Below, piece by piece: positions 1-6,584 of a DNA stretch of 7,931 bases (within the stretch, counting starts at the first letter, position 1; each line of letters begins with the position of its first letter). The translations under genes and the position numbers were made by a program. The notes below the pieces were generated by a model. The model saw nothing but the letters and a program-made list of their open reading frames with translations, ran no database searches and was not told the origin of the DNA. Source of the stretch: Pseudomonadales bacterium (lineage in GTDB: Bacteria > Pseudomonadota > Gammaproteobacteria > Pseudomonadales > Pseudohongiellaceae); NCBI GenBank assembly GCA_022360535.1, contig JAKSCP010000160.1, forward strand, positions 1-7,931. The letters run 5' to 3'.

Positions 1-341
1 TATCCGCGACTGACAGTCTTGGTCAGGAGCTACAGTTGAACAATAACGCGCTCATGGCGGTGGCGCGGCCGGGCATTTACACTGCTTCTATTGACGACGT
101 GCCCAGCCGTTATGCGGTGAATGTACTGCCAGAAGAAGCAGACTTCACTCGAGTAGCCGCTGCCACTGTGTACGATGCGGTGATAAATCCAGATACCAGC
201 CCCATTCAATCCAGGGAAGTTCGCACCGCTCAGCTGATTGAAGAGCTGGAACGACCTCAGAGAATGTGGTGGTACATCCTGGCCCTAGTGATGCTGCTGC
301 TGTTAGCCGAGGCACTGATCGCCAATCGAACTTACCGGTAA
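1..341 (+). CDS. C-terminal fragment of BatA/VWA-type membrane protein (partial at 5' end)
   Basis: The reading frame is open from base 3 to a TAA at 339-341, so about 112 C-terminal residues are visible and the start lies outside the window. The visible part has a beta-rich stretch with the pattern RPGIYTA followed by YAVNVLPEEADFTRV. It then has a charged segment (QLIEELERPQRM) and a terminal membrane helix (WWYILALVMLLLLAEALIANR) ending in a short basic tail. An 'arrives at the membrane, then L-L-E-x-x-x-A-N-R' ending is typical of BatA-domain/von Willebrand-associated inner-membrane proteins found in MoxR-DUF58-VWA operons. There the soluble domain faces the periplasm between membrane helices. 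The family call is from recall of that C-terminal pattern and the N-terminal domains cannot be seen. No U-tract terminator follows it directly. Confidence 0.7.
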   Translation, partial: SATDSLGQELQLNNNALMAVARPGIYTASIDDVPSRYAVNVLPEEADFTRVAAATVYDAVINPDTSPIQSREVRTAQLIEELERPQRMWWYILALVMLLLLAEALIANRTYR

Positions 342-483
342 GCTCGCTACTCCGGTTTCAGCAGTTAATACATTCAAGCTCTGTCAGCCAAAACGTTGAT
401 CACCTAGCGAGCTACTCGCCAGCCACTGTCAATTTAGCTCTCAAAGCTCTCAGCTCTCTTTTAGCACTCTCTCCCAAGACGCC

Positions 484-527
484 GGGATTTGTCCTTTGGA
501 AGATCGTTTCCATCATGGGCAAATCCC
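484..527. repeat. Compound hairpin / imperfect inverted repeat
   Basis: The outer arms GGGATTTGTCC (484-494) and GGGCAAATCCC (517-527) pair over 11 bp, with one G-U wobble in the + strand RNA. Inside them, TGGAA (497-501) and TTCCA (508-512) form a second 5-bp stem around a six-base loop, with small internal loops between the two stems. In all 16 bp pair within 44 bases. No run of T follows on either strand, so it is not a classic intrinsic terminator. It could be a 3'-end stabilising structure for the upstream gene, a REP-like repeat or a small structured RNA; the sequence alone does not decide. Confidence 0.6.
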
Positions 528-586
528 TGCAGCTGCTTGATCGGTTAATCCCTTACTGGGTTCCTACAACTTTTAGTCATCAATAT

Positions 587-603
587 CCCACAATAGGTGT
601 GGG
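587..603 (+). repeat. Small hairpin CCCACA-n5-TGTGGG
   Basis: A perfect 6-bp stem encloses a five-base loop (ATAGG) and is followed only by TTAAAG. The shape is that of a terminator stem but the T tract is missing. It lies 60 bases after the compound hairpin and just before the composition turns AT-rich, so it may mark the end of the upstream transcript. This is a weak call. Confidence 0.35.
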
Positions 604-684
604 TTAAAGCGGCCATTACTTGCTTCTAATGTGAAAGAAATATGACAATTTAATTACCAGGCTGGATTCAAAGTCTATTTCTAA

Positions 685-748
685 CTTATTGAAAAATATA
701 AGAATAATTTTTCTTAGTGTAACCTTATTGAAATATAAATGTAATAAT
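685..748. repeat. Imperfect direct repeat in AT-rich leader
   Basis: CTTATTGAAA occurs exactly at 685-694 and again at 724-733. Each copy is followed by a similar AT-rich tail: AATATAAGAATAAT after the first, TATAAATGTAATAAT after the second. The spacing is 39 bases, close to four helical turns. The pair sits about 80-130 bases before the start codon at 815, which suits tandem binding sites for a regulator or a nucleoid protein. It may also be only a local duplication. Confidence 0.5.
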
Positions 749-802
749 CAAAGAAAAAGTCCTTGATAATTAAGCACTTATACTTCAAGCTCCAAATATT
801 AC

Positions 803-807
803 AGGTG
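803..807 (+). promoter_or_regulatory. Ribosome binding site AGGTG
   Basis: AGGTG lies seven bases before the ATG at 815 and supports that start. There is no ATG, GTG or TTG between this ATG and the hydrophobic segment of the signal peptide, so a shorter start is not available. Confidence 0.55.
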
Positions 808-814
808 CTGTCAT

Positions 815-1642
815 ATGGTTTACACAATCGAACGAAAAGAACCAAAAGCTATAGAGAAGATTCAATTTACCTCTCAACAGTCCAACTCGCGGGAGTATAG
901 ATTTTCTCCCGGTAGACTCATTCTTTGCCTTCTTACTCTGCTTTCCAGTACTTACGCCTGGGCTCAAAGTACTGGCTCCACTTCCTTCAACGTTGCTGTT
1001 CCCGATCCATCACCCACTGCGGTTGCAGCCGATTATGCTGCGGAGAGTTTTGTACCCCTTCCTGTGACACTGCTTCCGGAAGACTACAATCGGTACGACA
1101 ACAGTCAGGTCGATGATCTCGTCCTGCAAGGCGATCAACAGCAGGAAGCAGGTTTGCACGAAGCGGCAGTCAAGTCATTTGATATGGCCTGGCAAGCCAG
1201 CCGGGTTTCCAACGGACTCTTCAATGTGGCTCAAGTTCCGTTGCTAGAGAGAATGATCATGAGTCAGATCGAGTTAGAAGACTGGCAAGCAGTGGATAAT
1301 CACTATGCTTATCTGGAACTCATCTTCACCAAACTCTACGATACCAACGACGCTCGTCTCGAGGCGGGTTTGCAGGCGGTATCGTCCTGGCATGTGAATG
1401 CCTATAACTTGAATCTGGATGGCAAGCGTCAACAACATATGCGCAAAGCCCACAGGCTTTTAAAGTTGCGCCTGGAGGTTGCAGAGAACACGCTGCCACC
1501 GGACGACCCCAAGTTTGAGTTTCTCCACGAGAGCATTCGCCTGAGTGAGATGCATCTGTATCTCATGTCAGAACGCTATAAGGACCAATTGCGCAAGCAG
1601 GAACGAGCAGCGCGGGACAGATTACTCGCTACGCTCGACTAG
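815..1642 (+). CDS. Exported helical protein with weak TPR character, function unknown
   Basis: The product is 275 residues. A long polar N-terminal region (1-34, several basic residues) precedes a hydrophobic stretch (RLILCLLTLLSS, about 34-45) ending in YAWA|QS, a good signal peptidase I site after Ala50. The mature protein should therefore be periplasmic or secreted; Cys38 is not in a lipobox. Residues 52-95 are low in structure and rich in Pro, Ala and Val. From about 97 to 135 there is a TPR-like helix pair (LVLQGDQQQEAGLHEAAVKSF). Several amphipathic helices follow, with aromatic residues in a periodic pattern (YAYLELIFTKLY), and the C-terminus is charged (KDQLRKQERAARDRL). I recognise no catalytic motif. 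It most resembles hypothetical TPR-containing proteins of marine gammaproteobacteria and is probably a protein-interaction module. It appears to be transcribed alone. Confidence 0.85.
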   Translation: MVYTIERKEPKAIEKIQFTSQQSNSREYRFSPGRLILCLLTLLSSTYAWAQSTGSTSFNVAVPDPSPTAVAADYAAESFVPLPVTLLPEDYNRYDNSQVDDLVLQGDQQQEAGLHEAAVKSFDMAWQASRVSNGLFNVAQVPLLERMIMSQIELEDWQAVDNHYAYLELIFTKLYDTNDARLEAGLQAVSSWHVNAYNLNLDGKRQQHMRKAHRLLKLRLEVAENTLPPDDPKFEFLHESIRLSEMHLYLMSERYKDQLRKQERAARDRLLATLD

Positions 1643-1758
1643 CAGCGGCGAGCGCAATCAACCGAAGCGACGGACTGGCGGTCGGAGATAAGCGCGCTGA
1701 ATCTGTGATTGCTTGTCAGGAAGAGAGTCAGCAATTGACTCGGAGACTGGGAAAGGGC

Positions 1759-1839
1759 GCTAAAGCGGAGACTTGAAAGCTACTCAATGCTTTAGAAAAG
1801 GGGGGAACAAAGAAGAACCTCCAAGCTCCGCGCTTTAGC
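1759..1839. repeat. Long imperfect inverted repeat with alternative pairing
   Basis: GCTAAAGC-GGAG-A-CTTG (1759-1775) pairs with CAAG-CTCC-GC-GCTTTAGC (1822-1839). That gives 16 bp with two small bulges and a 46-base loop. The loop holds AAAGC-n8-GCTTT (1776-1780/1789-1793) and a third copy of the core, GCTTTAG at 1789-1795. This third copy can pair with 1760-1766 instead of the distal arm, giving mutually exclusive folds. No transposase or clear target duplication was seen. It may be a small palindromic repeat or a structured 3' region. Confidence 0.5.
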
Positions 1840-2121
1840 TCTCTAGCAACTAACGCTGATTCCATTAACACGTTAGCTATAGAGTGCGTCGATATTAGCA
1901 CAACAATTTTGAAACCCTGTTCGTAGGGTAACAATTTGTCACAAAGCAGACGTGGCGGGGCTTTCCAGCGATCACTAGTTTGGTTTTTTCGAACGAGCGT
2001 TTGCTCGCTTCTACACGTTGTAACTCAAATCAGTAGCACTATATTGGCGCGGTTGCTCTTAAGAGGCGCCAGGTAGCTTAGTTAGATAACTGATTGGGAA
2101 GAGTAGTGATGAGAGTGGAAG

Positions 2122-2145
2122 GCCTACCAGGCCGCCTGGACAGGC
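2122..2145 (-). terminator. Hairpin just after the CNNM gene, terminator-like but without U tract
   Basis: On the + strand GCC-TA-CCAGG-CCG-CCTGG-ACA-GGC folds into an 8-bp stem with a small internal loop. It begins two bases beyond the stop codon (2147-2149) of the minus-strand CNNM gene. The position fits a 3' end structure, but on the minus strand it is followed only by CTTCC, so intrinsic termination would be weak. Confidence 0.35.
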
Positions 2146-2146
2146 T

Positions 2147-3280
2147 TTACTTAGATTGCTCTGCGTCTTGATCAATTGACTGGTCTTGCGGCGCTTCGTC
2201 ATCCTTGGCAATGATCCCCAGCCGTCTCGCCCGCTGTTCCCAGTTCTTTCTCGCCAGCGCCTGCATATCATCAGCATTATCGGATTCATCCACTATTTCC
2301 AAACCCAATAGGGTCTCGATAATGTCTTCCATGGTGACGATGCCGTCCATGCCGCCAAATTCATCTACCACCAATGCTATTTGTTCCTTCTTCTTGACGA
2401 AGATATCCAATAGTTCGGGAATGGGAAGAGTCTTGTGTACGACGATGATTTCGCGGCGGATATCTTTGAGTGTCTTGCTGGCATTGTCCTCTACCAGATT
2501 CAACAACAATTCGTCTTTCAGTACATAACCATTCACATTGTCGTTCTGTTCGTGATAAATCGGAATGCGGGAAAACGGTAGCTTCTCGTTCTGCTCATGA
2601 AATTCACCGATGGTCATGGCATCACTGGCAGCGATCACCACGATTCTCGGCGTCATGACATCTTTCACCCTTACTCGCGAAAAGCGCAGCAGATTGTGAA
2701 TGATGGTTTGTTCGTTTTCTTCCAGTACACCGCTTTCAGTGCCGATGCGTGCCATGGCCAGAAAGTCGGTGCGGCTCAGTACCGGTTTGTCTTTGTCTTT
2801 CTTGAGGTGGCGGGTAATGTATTGGCTCAACCAGACCAACGGCGCCAAAACGAACAGCATTACCTTGAGTGCGTTGACGGTGAAAGGTGTTAACACTTCC
2901 CAATTGTTGGCGCCAATGGTCTTGGGTATCACTTCTGAAAAGATCAAGATTGCCAGCGTCATCAGACCGGCGATCAGTGCTTCCCAACTAATCAAAGAGG
3001 TGCCAAAAATTTCAATGGTGGTTTCGCCAAACAGGACTGTCGCTTGAGAACCGACCCCGATAGCCCCTACTGTGTGCGCTATGGTGTTCAGTGTGAGGAT
3101 GGCAGCCAAAGGCTCGTCGATGTCCGCTTTAAAGCGAACCAGGTCTCTAGCGATTCGGGATTCTTCCTGTTCCTGAATTCCCACGTAGGCGGGAGTGATG
3201 CTCAATAAAACGGCTTCCAGAATGGAGCAGAGGAATGAGAACAGAATGCTGAGTACAAAGAAGGTGACTAATAGTCCCAT
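2147..3280 (-). CDS. CNNM-domain / CBS-pair membrane protein (CorC/HlyC-like family)
   Basis: With the start at the ATG of 3278-3280 the product is 377 residues. An N-terminal CNNM domain (about 1-160) has membrane helices near 1-28, 57-85, 97-118 and 132-153. It carries the family hallmarks NTIAHTVGA (65-73) and FSEVIPKTIGANN (114-126). A CBS pair follows: VMTPR at 208-212 opens the first repeat, and VDEFGGMDGIVTMEDIIETLLG (about 305-326) closes the second. The usual C-terminal CorC_HlyC transporter-associated domain is absent, and the chain ends in a short acidic tail (330-377). Family members act in Mg2+ or Na+ transport or resistance, with the CBS pair sensing nucleotide; the ion here is not known. 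A 400-residue version would need a TTG at 3347-3349, which lies inside a stable hairpin and adds non-membrane residues before helix 1, so the ATG is preferred despite a weak ribosome site. It lies 105 bases after the pump gene. Confidence 0.93.
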   Translation of the reverse strand: MGLLVTFFVLSILFSFLCSILEAVLLSITPAYVGIQEQEESRIARDLVRFKADIDEPLAAILTLNTIAHTVGAIGVGSQATVLFGETTIEIFGTSLISWEALIAGLMTLAILIFSEVIPKTIGANNWEVLTPFTVNALKVMLFVLAPLVWLSQYITRHLKKDKDKPVLSRTDFLAMARIGTESGVLEENEQTIIHNLLRFSRVRVKDVMTPRIVVIAASDAMTIGEFHEQNEKLPFSRIPIYHEQNDNVNGYVLKDELLLNLVEDNASKTLKDIRREIIVVHKTLPIPELLDIFVKKKEQIALVVDEFGGMDGIVTMEDIIETLLGLEIVDESDNADDMQALARKNWEQRARRLGIIAKDDEAPQDQSIDQDAEQSK

Positions 3281-3344
3281 CGGGCTCTGAAAGTCGGCAG
3301 TCAGTGAATAAATTGTGACACGAAAATTTGGGTGATACCAGACA

Positions 3345-3378
3345 GGCAAAGCCGGGGGCCTGGGCTCCCGGTTTTGCC
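3345..3378. terminator. Very stable hairpin between the pump and CNNM genes
   Basis: GGCAAA-G-CCGGG (3345-3356) pairs with CCCGG-T-TTTGCC (3367-3378). The + strand RNA has 11 Watson-Crick pairs plus one G-U; in the minus-strand RNA that position is an A-C mismatch. The loop can close further by GGC/GCT. It lies 7 bases after the pump stop (3386-3388). The position suggests an end for the adaptor-pump transcript or a processing barrier before the CNNM gene. There is no T run on either strand, so termination is uncertain. Confidence 0.5.
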
Positions 3379-3385
3379 CTCTTAA

Positions 3386-6300
3386 TCAGGAAGCCAGGCT
3401 GGCATTTCGGCGGCTTGGAATCAGGCCTCCGATACGTCGGAATATGCCCCGTAGCGAATCAGGCATGGCCAGCATCGCAGGGGTGACGATCAAGGTCAGA
3501 ATGGTGGCGAAGGACAAGCCAAACACGATTGTGGATGCCAGGCCGGCCCATTGCGAAGCGATCGGACCACCGATCTCGATTTCAGCACTTAACAGATCGA
3601 AGGAGATACCCATTGCTAATGGCAGCAATCCGAACCCTGTAGTGAAAGTCGTCAGGAACACCGGTCGCAAGCGTTGTACGCCTGTGTGTACGATGACTTC
3701 TCGCAATGACCACTCTGGATGTTCCCTGCGCAATACGTTGTAGGTGTCAATGAGTACGATATTGTTATTCACGATAATGCCTGCCAGGGCCACGATACCA
3801 ATTCCCGTTAACATCACACTGAAAGGTTGGCCAGTGGTCAGTAATCCGAGTAGTACACCTACCGTGGACATCAATACCGAAGAAAGAATGAGCAATGCCT
3901 GGTAGTAGCTGTTGAATTGGGTGACCAGGAGAATCGCCATCAGGGCCATCGACAGGGCAAACGCCTGTACCAGGAAGGCAGCAGATTCTTCCTGTTCCTC
4001 GTTGGCGCCGCGGAACTGGAAGAAGACTCCGTTAGCGACGGGGTTTTCCGCCATATAGGCTTCTATCTCCACCAGTTTGTTGGCAGCCAGCACGCCGGGT
4101 GCCGGGTTAGCTCTTACATAGACCACTCGATTACCATCGACACGGGAAATTTCACTCACCTTTCGTTGTGGTTCGCGGGTGACGAAACTGCTCAGCGGCA
4201 CCGGTCCGTTTATGGTACTGATGCGGATATCATCCATTTGCTGCAGACCGCGGTACTCAGTGGGATAGCGAACCCGAATGTCCACTTCTTCTTCGCTATC
4301 GTTCGGTCGGTAGTCGCCCATGAAGATGCCGTTGGTCATCAACTGGATGGCGGTGCCAATCTCGGTGATGTTGGCACCCAGCATCGCTGCTTGTGCGCGA
4401 TCTACATTGATTTCCCATTCGATGCCGGGCACTGGGGTCGTGTCATCGATATCGATAAGTCCGGTCATCTCGTTTTCCATGAATCCGCGAATTCGAGAGG
4501 CTTCAGCGAACAGTAAATCCAGATCTTCTCCGGAAAGCTCCACCTGAATCTCTTTTCCTACGGGAGGCCCTTGCTCGACAGAAACGATTTCAGATCTCAC
4601 ACCAGGTATTTCCGCCAGTGTTCTACGGTACATGTCTTCAATTTCGAAGCCGGTGACCTCGCGGGTGCGACGATCGGTGAATTCGATGAAGATAGTGCCA
4701 ATCAAGTCCGGCGCGGACGCTTGACCGCCACCCATGCCCTGGCTGGCGCCAGACTGGGTCACGATGCCATCGTAGTAGCCGATCTCTTCGATGCGAGATT
4801 CAGCATCCAGCATGATGTCTCTGTGCTCGGCTGCGGAGAAGTTGCCCCTGGCGAAAATCTGCACCTGTGTTTGCAGCGGATCGGAAGAAACGAAAAACTC
4901 AAAACCTGCACCCCAGCGAGCGTAAGAAACGACAACGCTGCCGAGTACAATGAGAGTGATGATAAAAACTGTGCCCGGGATACGTACGGCGAAATTCAGA
5001 ACACGGGCATAAAAACCGGTGATGCCAGAGACTTGATCAGGGTCACCTTCTTCCAGGCTTTGCAGATAAGTCTTGTCGGCATCGCTGGAAGTGCCGATCA
5101 AGGCACCAATGGCTGGAGCGAAAAGCAGGGCATAGAAAAGCGAGCCCACCAATACGGCAAACACCGTAATTGGAAGGTAGCTCATGAACTGTCCGGAGAC
5201 ACCGGGCCAGAACATGATAGGTAAGAATGCTGCCAGAGTAGTCGCTGTTGAGGCGGTGATGGGCCAAAACATTCGGCGCACAGCAGCCTTGTACGCCTCA
5301 ACGCTGTCCAGGCCTTCTGCCATCTTACGATCGGCATACTCCACCATCACGATGGCGCCGTCGATCAGCATACCGAGACCTAACAGTAATCCGAAAATCA
5401 CCATGAAGTTATAGGTGAAATCCAGCATGTTGATGATGATGAAGGCGAAGAAAAACGAGAACGGGACCGCCATGGTGACCAGCAGTCCAGAACGTACTCC
5501 GACTGCCGCGATCACGACGATGAGTACCAGCGCCATGGCAGTGGCCATATTGCCGCTGAGGCCAGCGTTCTGTTCCAGGGTCAACGGAATGGTGTTATTG
5601 ATGTAATACAACTCTACCGCCGGTGGCAGAGAAGGGCGCATTTCTTCCACTAACACATCGATGTCATCCATTGCCTGAATCAGATTCGCGCCTTTGCGTT
5701 TCATCACATTCAGGGAAATAGTCTGCGTGCCATTGGAATAGGAATAACGCGTGGCGTCTTTAAAGGTACGGCGCACGTCAGCGATGTCAGAGACAGTGAG
5801 CACACCCAGGTCAGTAGAAGCCAGTGGCAAATTAAACAGATCGTCAGCCTCTTCGATCAAACCGGGCACTTTCACGGTAAACGCGCCCTGGCCGGTGTCC
5901 ACCTGGCCGGCAGCAATCAGTCGGTTGTTGCTGGTGACGGTATTAATGATGGCGCTATTGGGAATGCCATAAGTTTCCAGTTTGGAGGGATCGATAACTG
6001 CCTCCAGTAATTCTTCCCGATTGCCCACCATTGGTGCTTCCAGAACATCGGGCAGCAGCTCGATTTCCCGTTGCAGGTCTTCGGCGATGCGCAACAGAGT
6101 ACGCTCTGGTACACCTTCGCCACCGATAGCGATCTGTACGATCGGCATGTCGACGGCAGAAATTTCCTGAATGATTGGTTCTTCTGTGGCTTGAGGGAAG
6201 CGAGCCTTGGCGCGATTGATGGATTCGCGTACTTCCGCCAGGGCGGTCGAAGATTCGAAACTGATATCGAATTCAGTAATGATAGTGGCAGCGCCTTCAC

Positions 6301-6556
6301 TGGAAACCGAGCTGACTTCGGTGATGCCGTTGATGGTCTTCAGTTCCAACTCGGCGGGTTTTGCCAACAGTCGTTCAGCGTCTTCCGGTGAAATACCTTC
6401 GTGGATGATGGTGGTAACCACCACCGGCACCTGCACATCTGGAAACATTTCAATGGGAATAGCCGAGTAAGAAGCTAATCCTGCCAGCAGGGTTACGGTA
6501 AAAATACTCAGCGTGGTACGGGACCGGGCTATGGCTGCATCGATGTAATTTCGCAT
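3386..6556 (-). CDS. RND efflux pump, inner-membrane permease (AcrB/HAE-type superfamily)
   Basis: The 1056-residue product has the full RND architecture and usual length. TM1 is at 12-34, followed by periplasmic porter/docking domain I (about 35-335), TM2-6 (337-485), TM7 (527-546), periplasmic domain II (about 547-860) and TM8-12 (862-1030). The signatures IPIEMFPDVQVPVV (33-46), PEDAERLLAKPAE (57-69) and RLRPVFLTTFTTGFGLLPL (962-980) are typical. It uses proton motive force to export substrates from the membrane or periplasm through an adaptor and an outer-membrane channel; the substrate cannot be told from sequence. In TM4 the AcrB Asp-Asp pair is Asp399-Gly400 (GMLIDGAIVMVEYADR). In TM10 the AcrB Lys940 position is Asn930 (GIIVNNNIVLIDT). 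The TM11 Thr is kept (969/970). These mark a non-AcrB branch of RND pumps. The ATG is 28 bases after the adaptor stop, with a poor ribosome site (GCGAG), so translational coupling is likely. I give no gene name because many paralogues exist. Confidence 0.97.
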   Translation of the reverse strand: MRNYIDAAIARSRTTLSIFTVTLLAGLASYSAIPIEMFPDVQVPVVVTTIIHEGISPEDAERLLAKPAELELKTINGITEVSSVSSEGAATIITEFDISFESSTALAEVRESINRAKARFPQATEEPIIQEISAVDMPIVQIAIGGEGVPERTLLRIAEDLQREIELLPDVLEAPMVGNREELLEAVIDPSKLETYGIPNSAIINTVTSNNRLIAAGQVDTGQGAFTVKVPGLIEEADDLFNLPLASTDLGVLTVSDIADVRRTFKDATRYSYSNGTQTISLNVMKRKGANLIQAMDDIDVLVEEMRPSLPPAVELYYINNTIPLTLEQNAGLSGNMATAMALVLIVVIAAVGVRSGLLVTMAVPFSFFFAFIIINMLDFTYNFMVIFGLLLGLGMLIDGAIVMVEYADRKMAEGLDSVEAYKAAVRRMFWPITASTATTLAAFLPIMFWPGVSGQFMSYLPITVFAVLVGSLFYALLFAPAIGALIGTSSDADKTYLQSLEEGDPDQVSGITGFYARVLNFAVRIPGTVFIITLIVLGSVVVSYARWGAGFEFFVSSDPLQTQVQIFARGNFSAAEHRDIMLDAESRIEEIGYYDGIVTQSGASQGMGGGQASAPDLIGTIFIEFTDRRTREVTGFEIEDMYRRTLAEIPGVRSEIVSVEQGPPVGKEIQVELSGEDLDLLFAEASRIRGFMENEMTGLIDIDDTTPVPGIEWEINVDRAQAAMLGANITEIGTAIQLMTNGIFMGDYRPNDSEEEVDIRVRYPTEYRGLQQMDDIRISTINGPVPLSSFVTREPQRKVSEISRVDGNRVVYVRANPAPGVLAANKLVEIEAYMAENPVANGVFFQFRGANEEQEESAAFLVQAFALSMALMAILLVTQFNSYYQALLILSSVLMSTVGVLLGLLTTGQPFSVMLTGIGIVALAGIIVNNNIVLIDTYNVLRREHPEWSLREVIVHTGVQRLRPVFLTTFTTGFGLLPLAMGISFDLLSAEIEIGGPIASQWAGLASTIVFGLSFATILTLIVTPAMLAMPDSLRGIFRRIGGLIPSRRNASLAS

Positions 6557-6584
6557 AATGACTCGCGGTGTCTCGAATTCTGAG

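Larger units (their letters stand above)
342..814. other. Intergenic region with hairpins and AT-rich leader
   Basis: This 473-base gap has no convincing gene. A 113-residue frame from 266 to 607 overlaps the end of the preceding gene out of frame, has no ribosome site and looks like chance. The first half (342-604) has ordinary composition and holds short AGCTCTC repeats (436-442, 445-451, 452-458), a compound hairpin (484-527) and a 6-bp hairpin (587-603). The second half (about 630-800) is strongly AT-rich and should contain the promoter of the gene at 815. A TATACT hexamer at 779-784 and a GATAAT at 765-770 resemble -10 boxes, but neither has a good -35 partner at 16-18 bases, so no promoter is called. 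Confidence 0.7.
1643..2146. other. Intergenic region between convergent genes, hairpin-rich, no gene seen
   Basis: This 504-base gap separates two genes that point at each other, so both transcripts should end here, yet no intrinsic terminator with a U tract is visible. A 68-residue minus-strand frame at 1728-1934 spans the inverted repeat, has no family resemblance and is not called. Smaller structures seen are: ACCCT-n6-AGGGT (1914-1929) flanked by direct AACAATTT copies (1902-1909 and 1930-1937); CGAGC-GTTT-GCTCG (1994-2007), with six T on its 5' side at 1984-1989; TGGCGC/GCGCCA (2045-2050/2066-2071) around the palindrome CTCTTAAGAG; and the hairpin at 2122-2145. No integron attC site or tRNA could be built from these parts. 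Confidence 0.65.

Noticed and set aside
266..607. 113-residue + strand reading frame overlapping the end of the first gene
   Set aside because: It starts out of frame inside a clear coding end, has no ribosome site, contains the hairpin elements and shows low-complexity Ser/Leu content without family resemblance.
1728..1934. 68-residue minus-strand reading frame in the convergent gap
   Set aside because: It spans the inverted repeat 1759-1839, has no recognisable family or ribosome site, and its length is compatible with chance.
1984..2007. Six T next to hairpin CGAGC-GTTT-GCTCG as a terminator
   Set aside because: The T run is on the 5' side of the hairpin on the + strand and becomes an A run after it on the minus strand, so neither orientation makes an intrinsic terminator.
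1845..2095. Integron attC site (GTTAGAT core-like heptamer near 2080)
   Set aside because: No matching RYYYAAC partner at the right distance and no cassette-like gene or integrase nearby.
2066..2145. tRNA-like stretch (AGGTAGCTTAGTTAGATAAC resembles a D arm)
   Set aside because: No acceptor pairing, no anticodon stem and no T-loop consensus follow, so it does not fold as a tRNA.
3281..3349. Upstream TTG start for the CNNM gene (400 residues)
   Set aside because: The TTG lies inside a stable hairpin, the added residues are not membrane-like, and the family normally begins at the first helix, as the ATG at 3280 gives.
3917..5224. Long + strand frames (199 and 217 residues) opposite the pump gene
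   Set aside because: They are the reverse-strand shadow of a full-length, well conserved RND gene; their composition is rich in His/Arg/Gly without domains.
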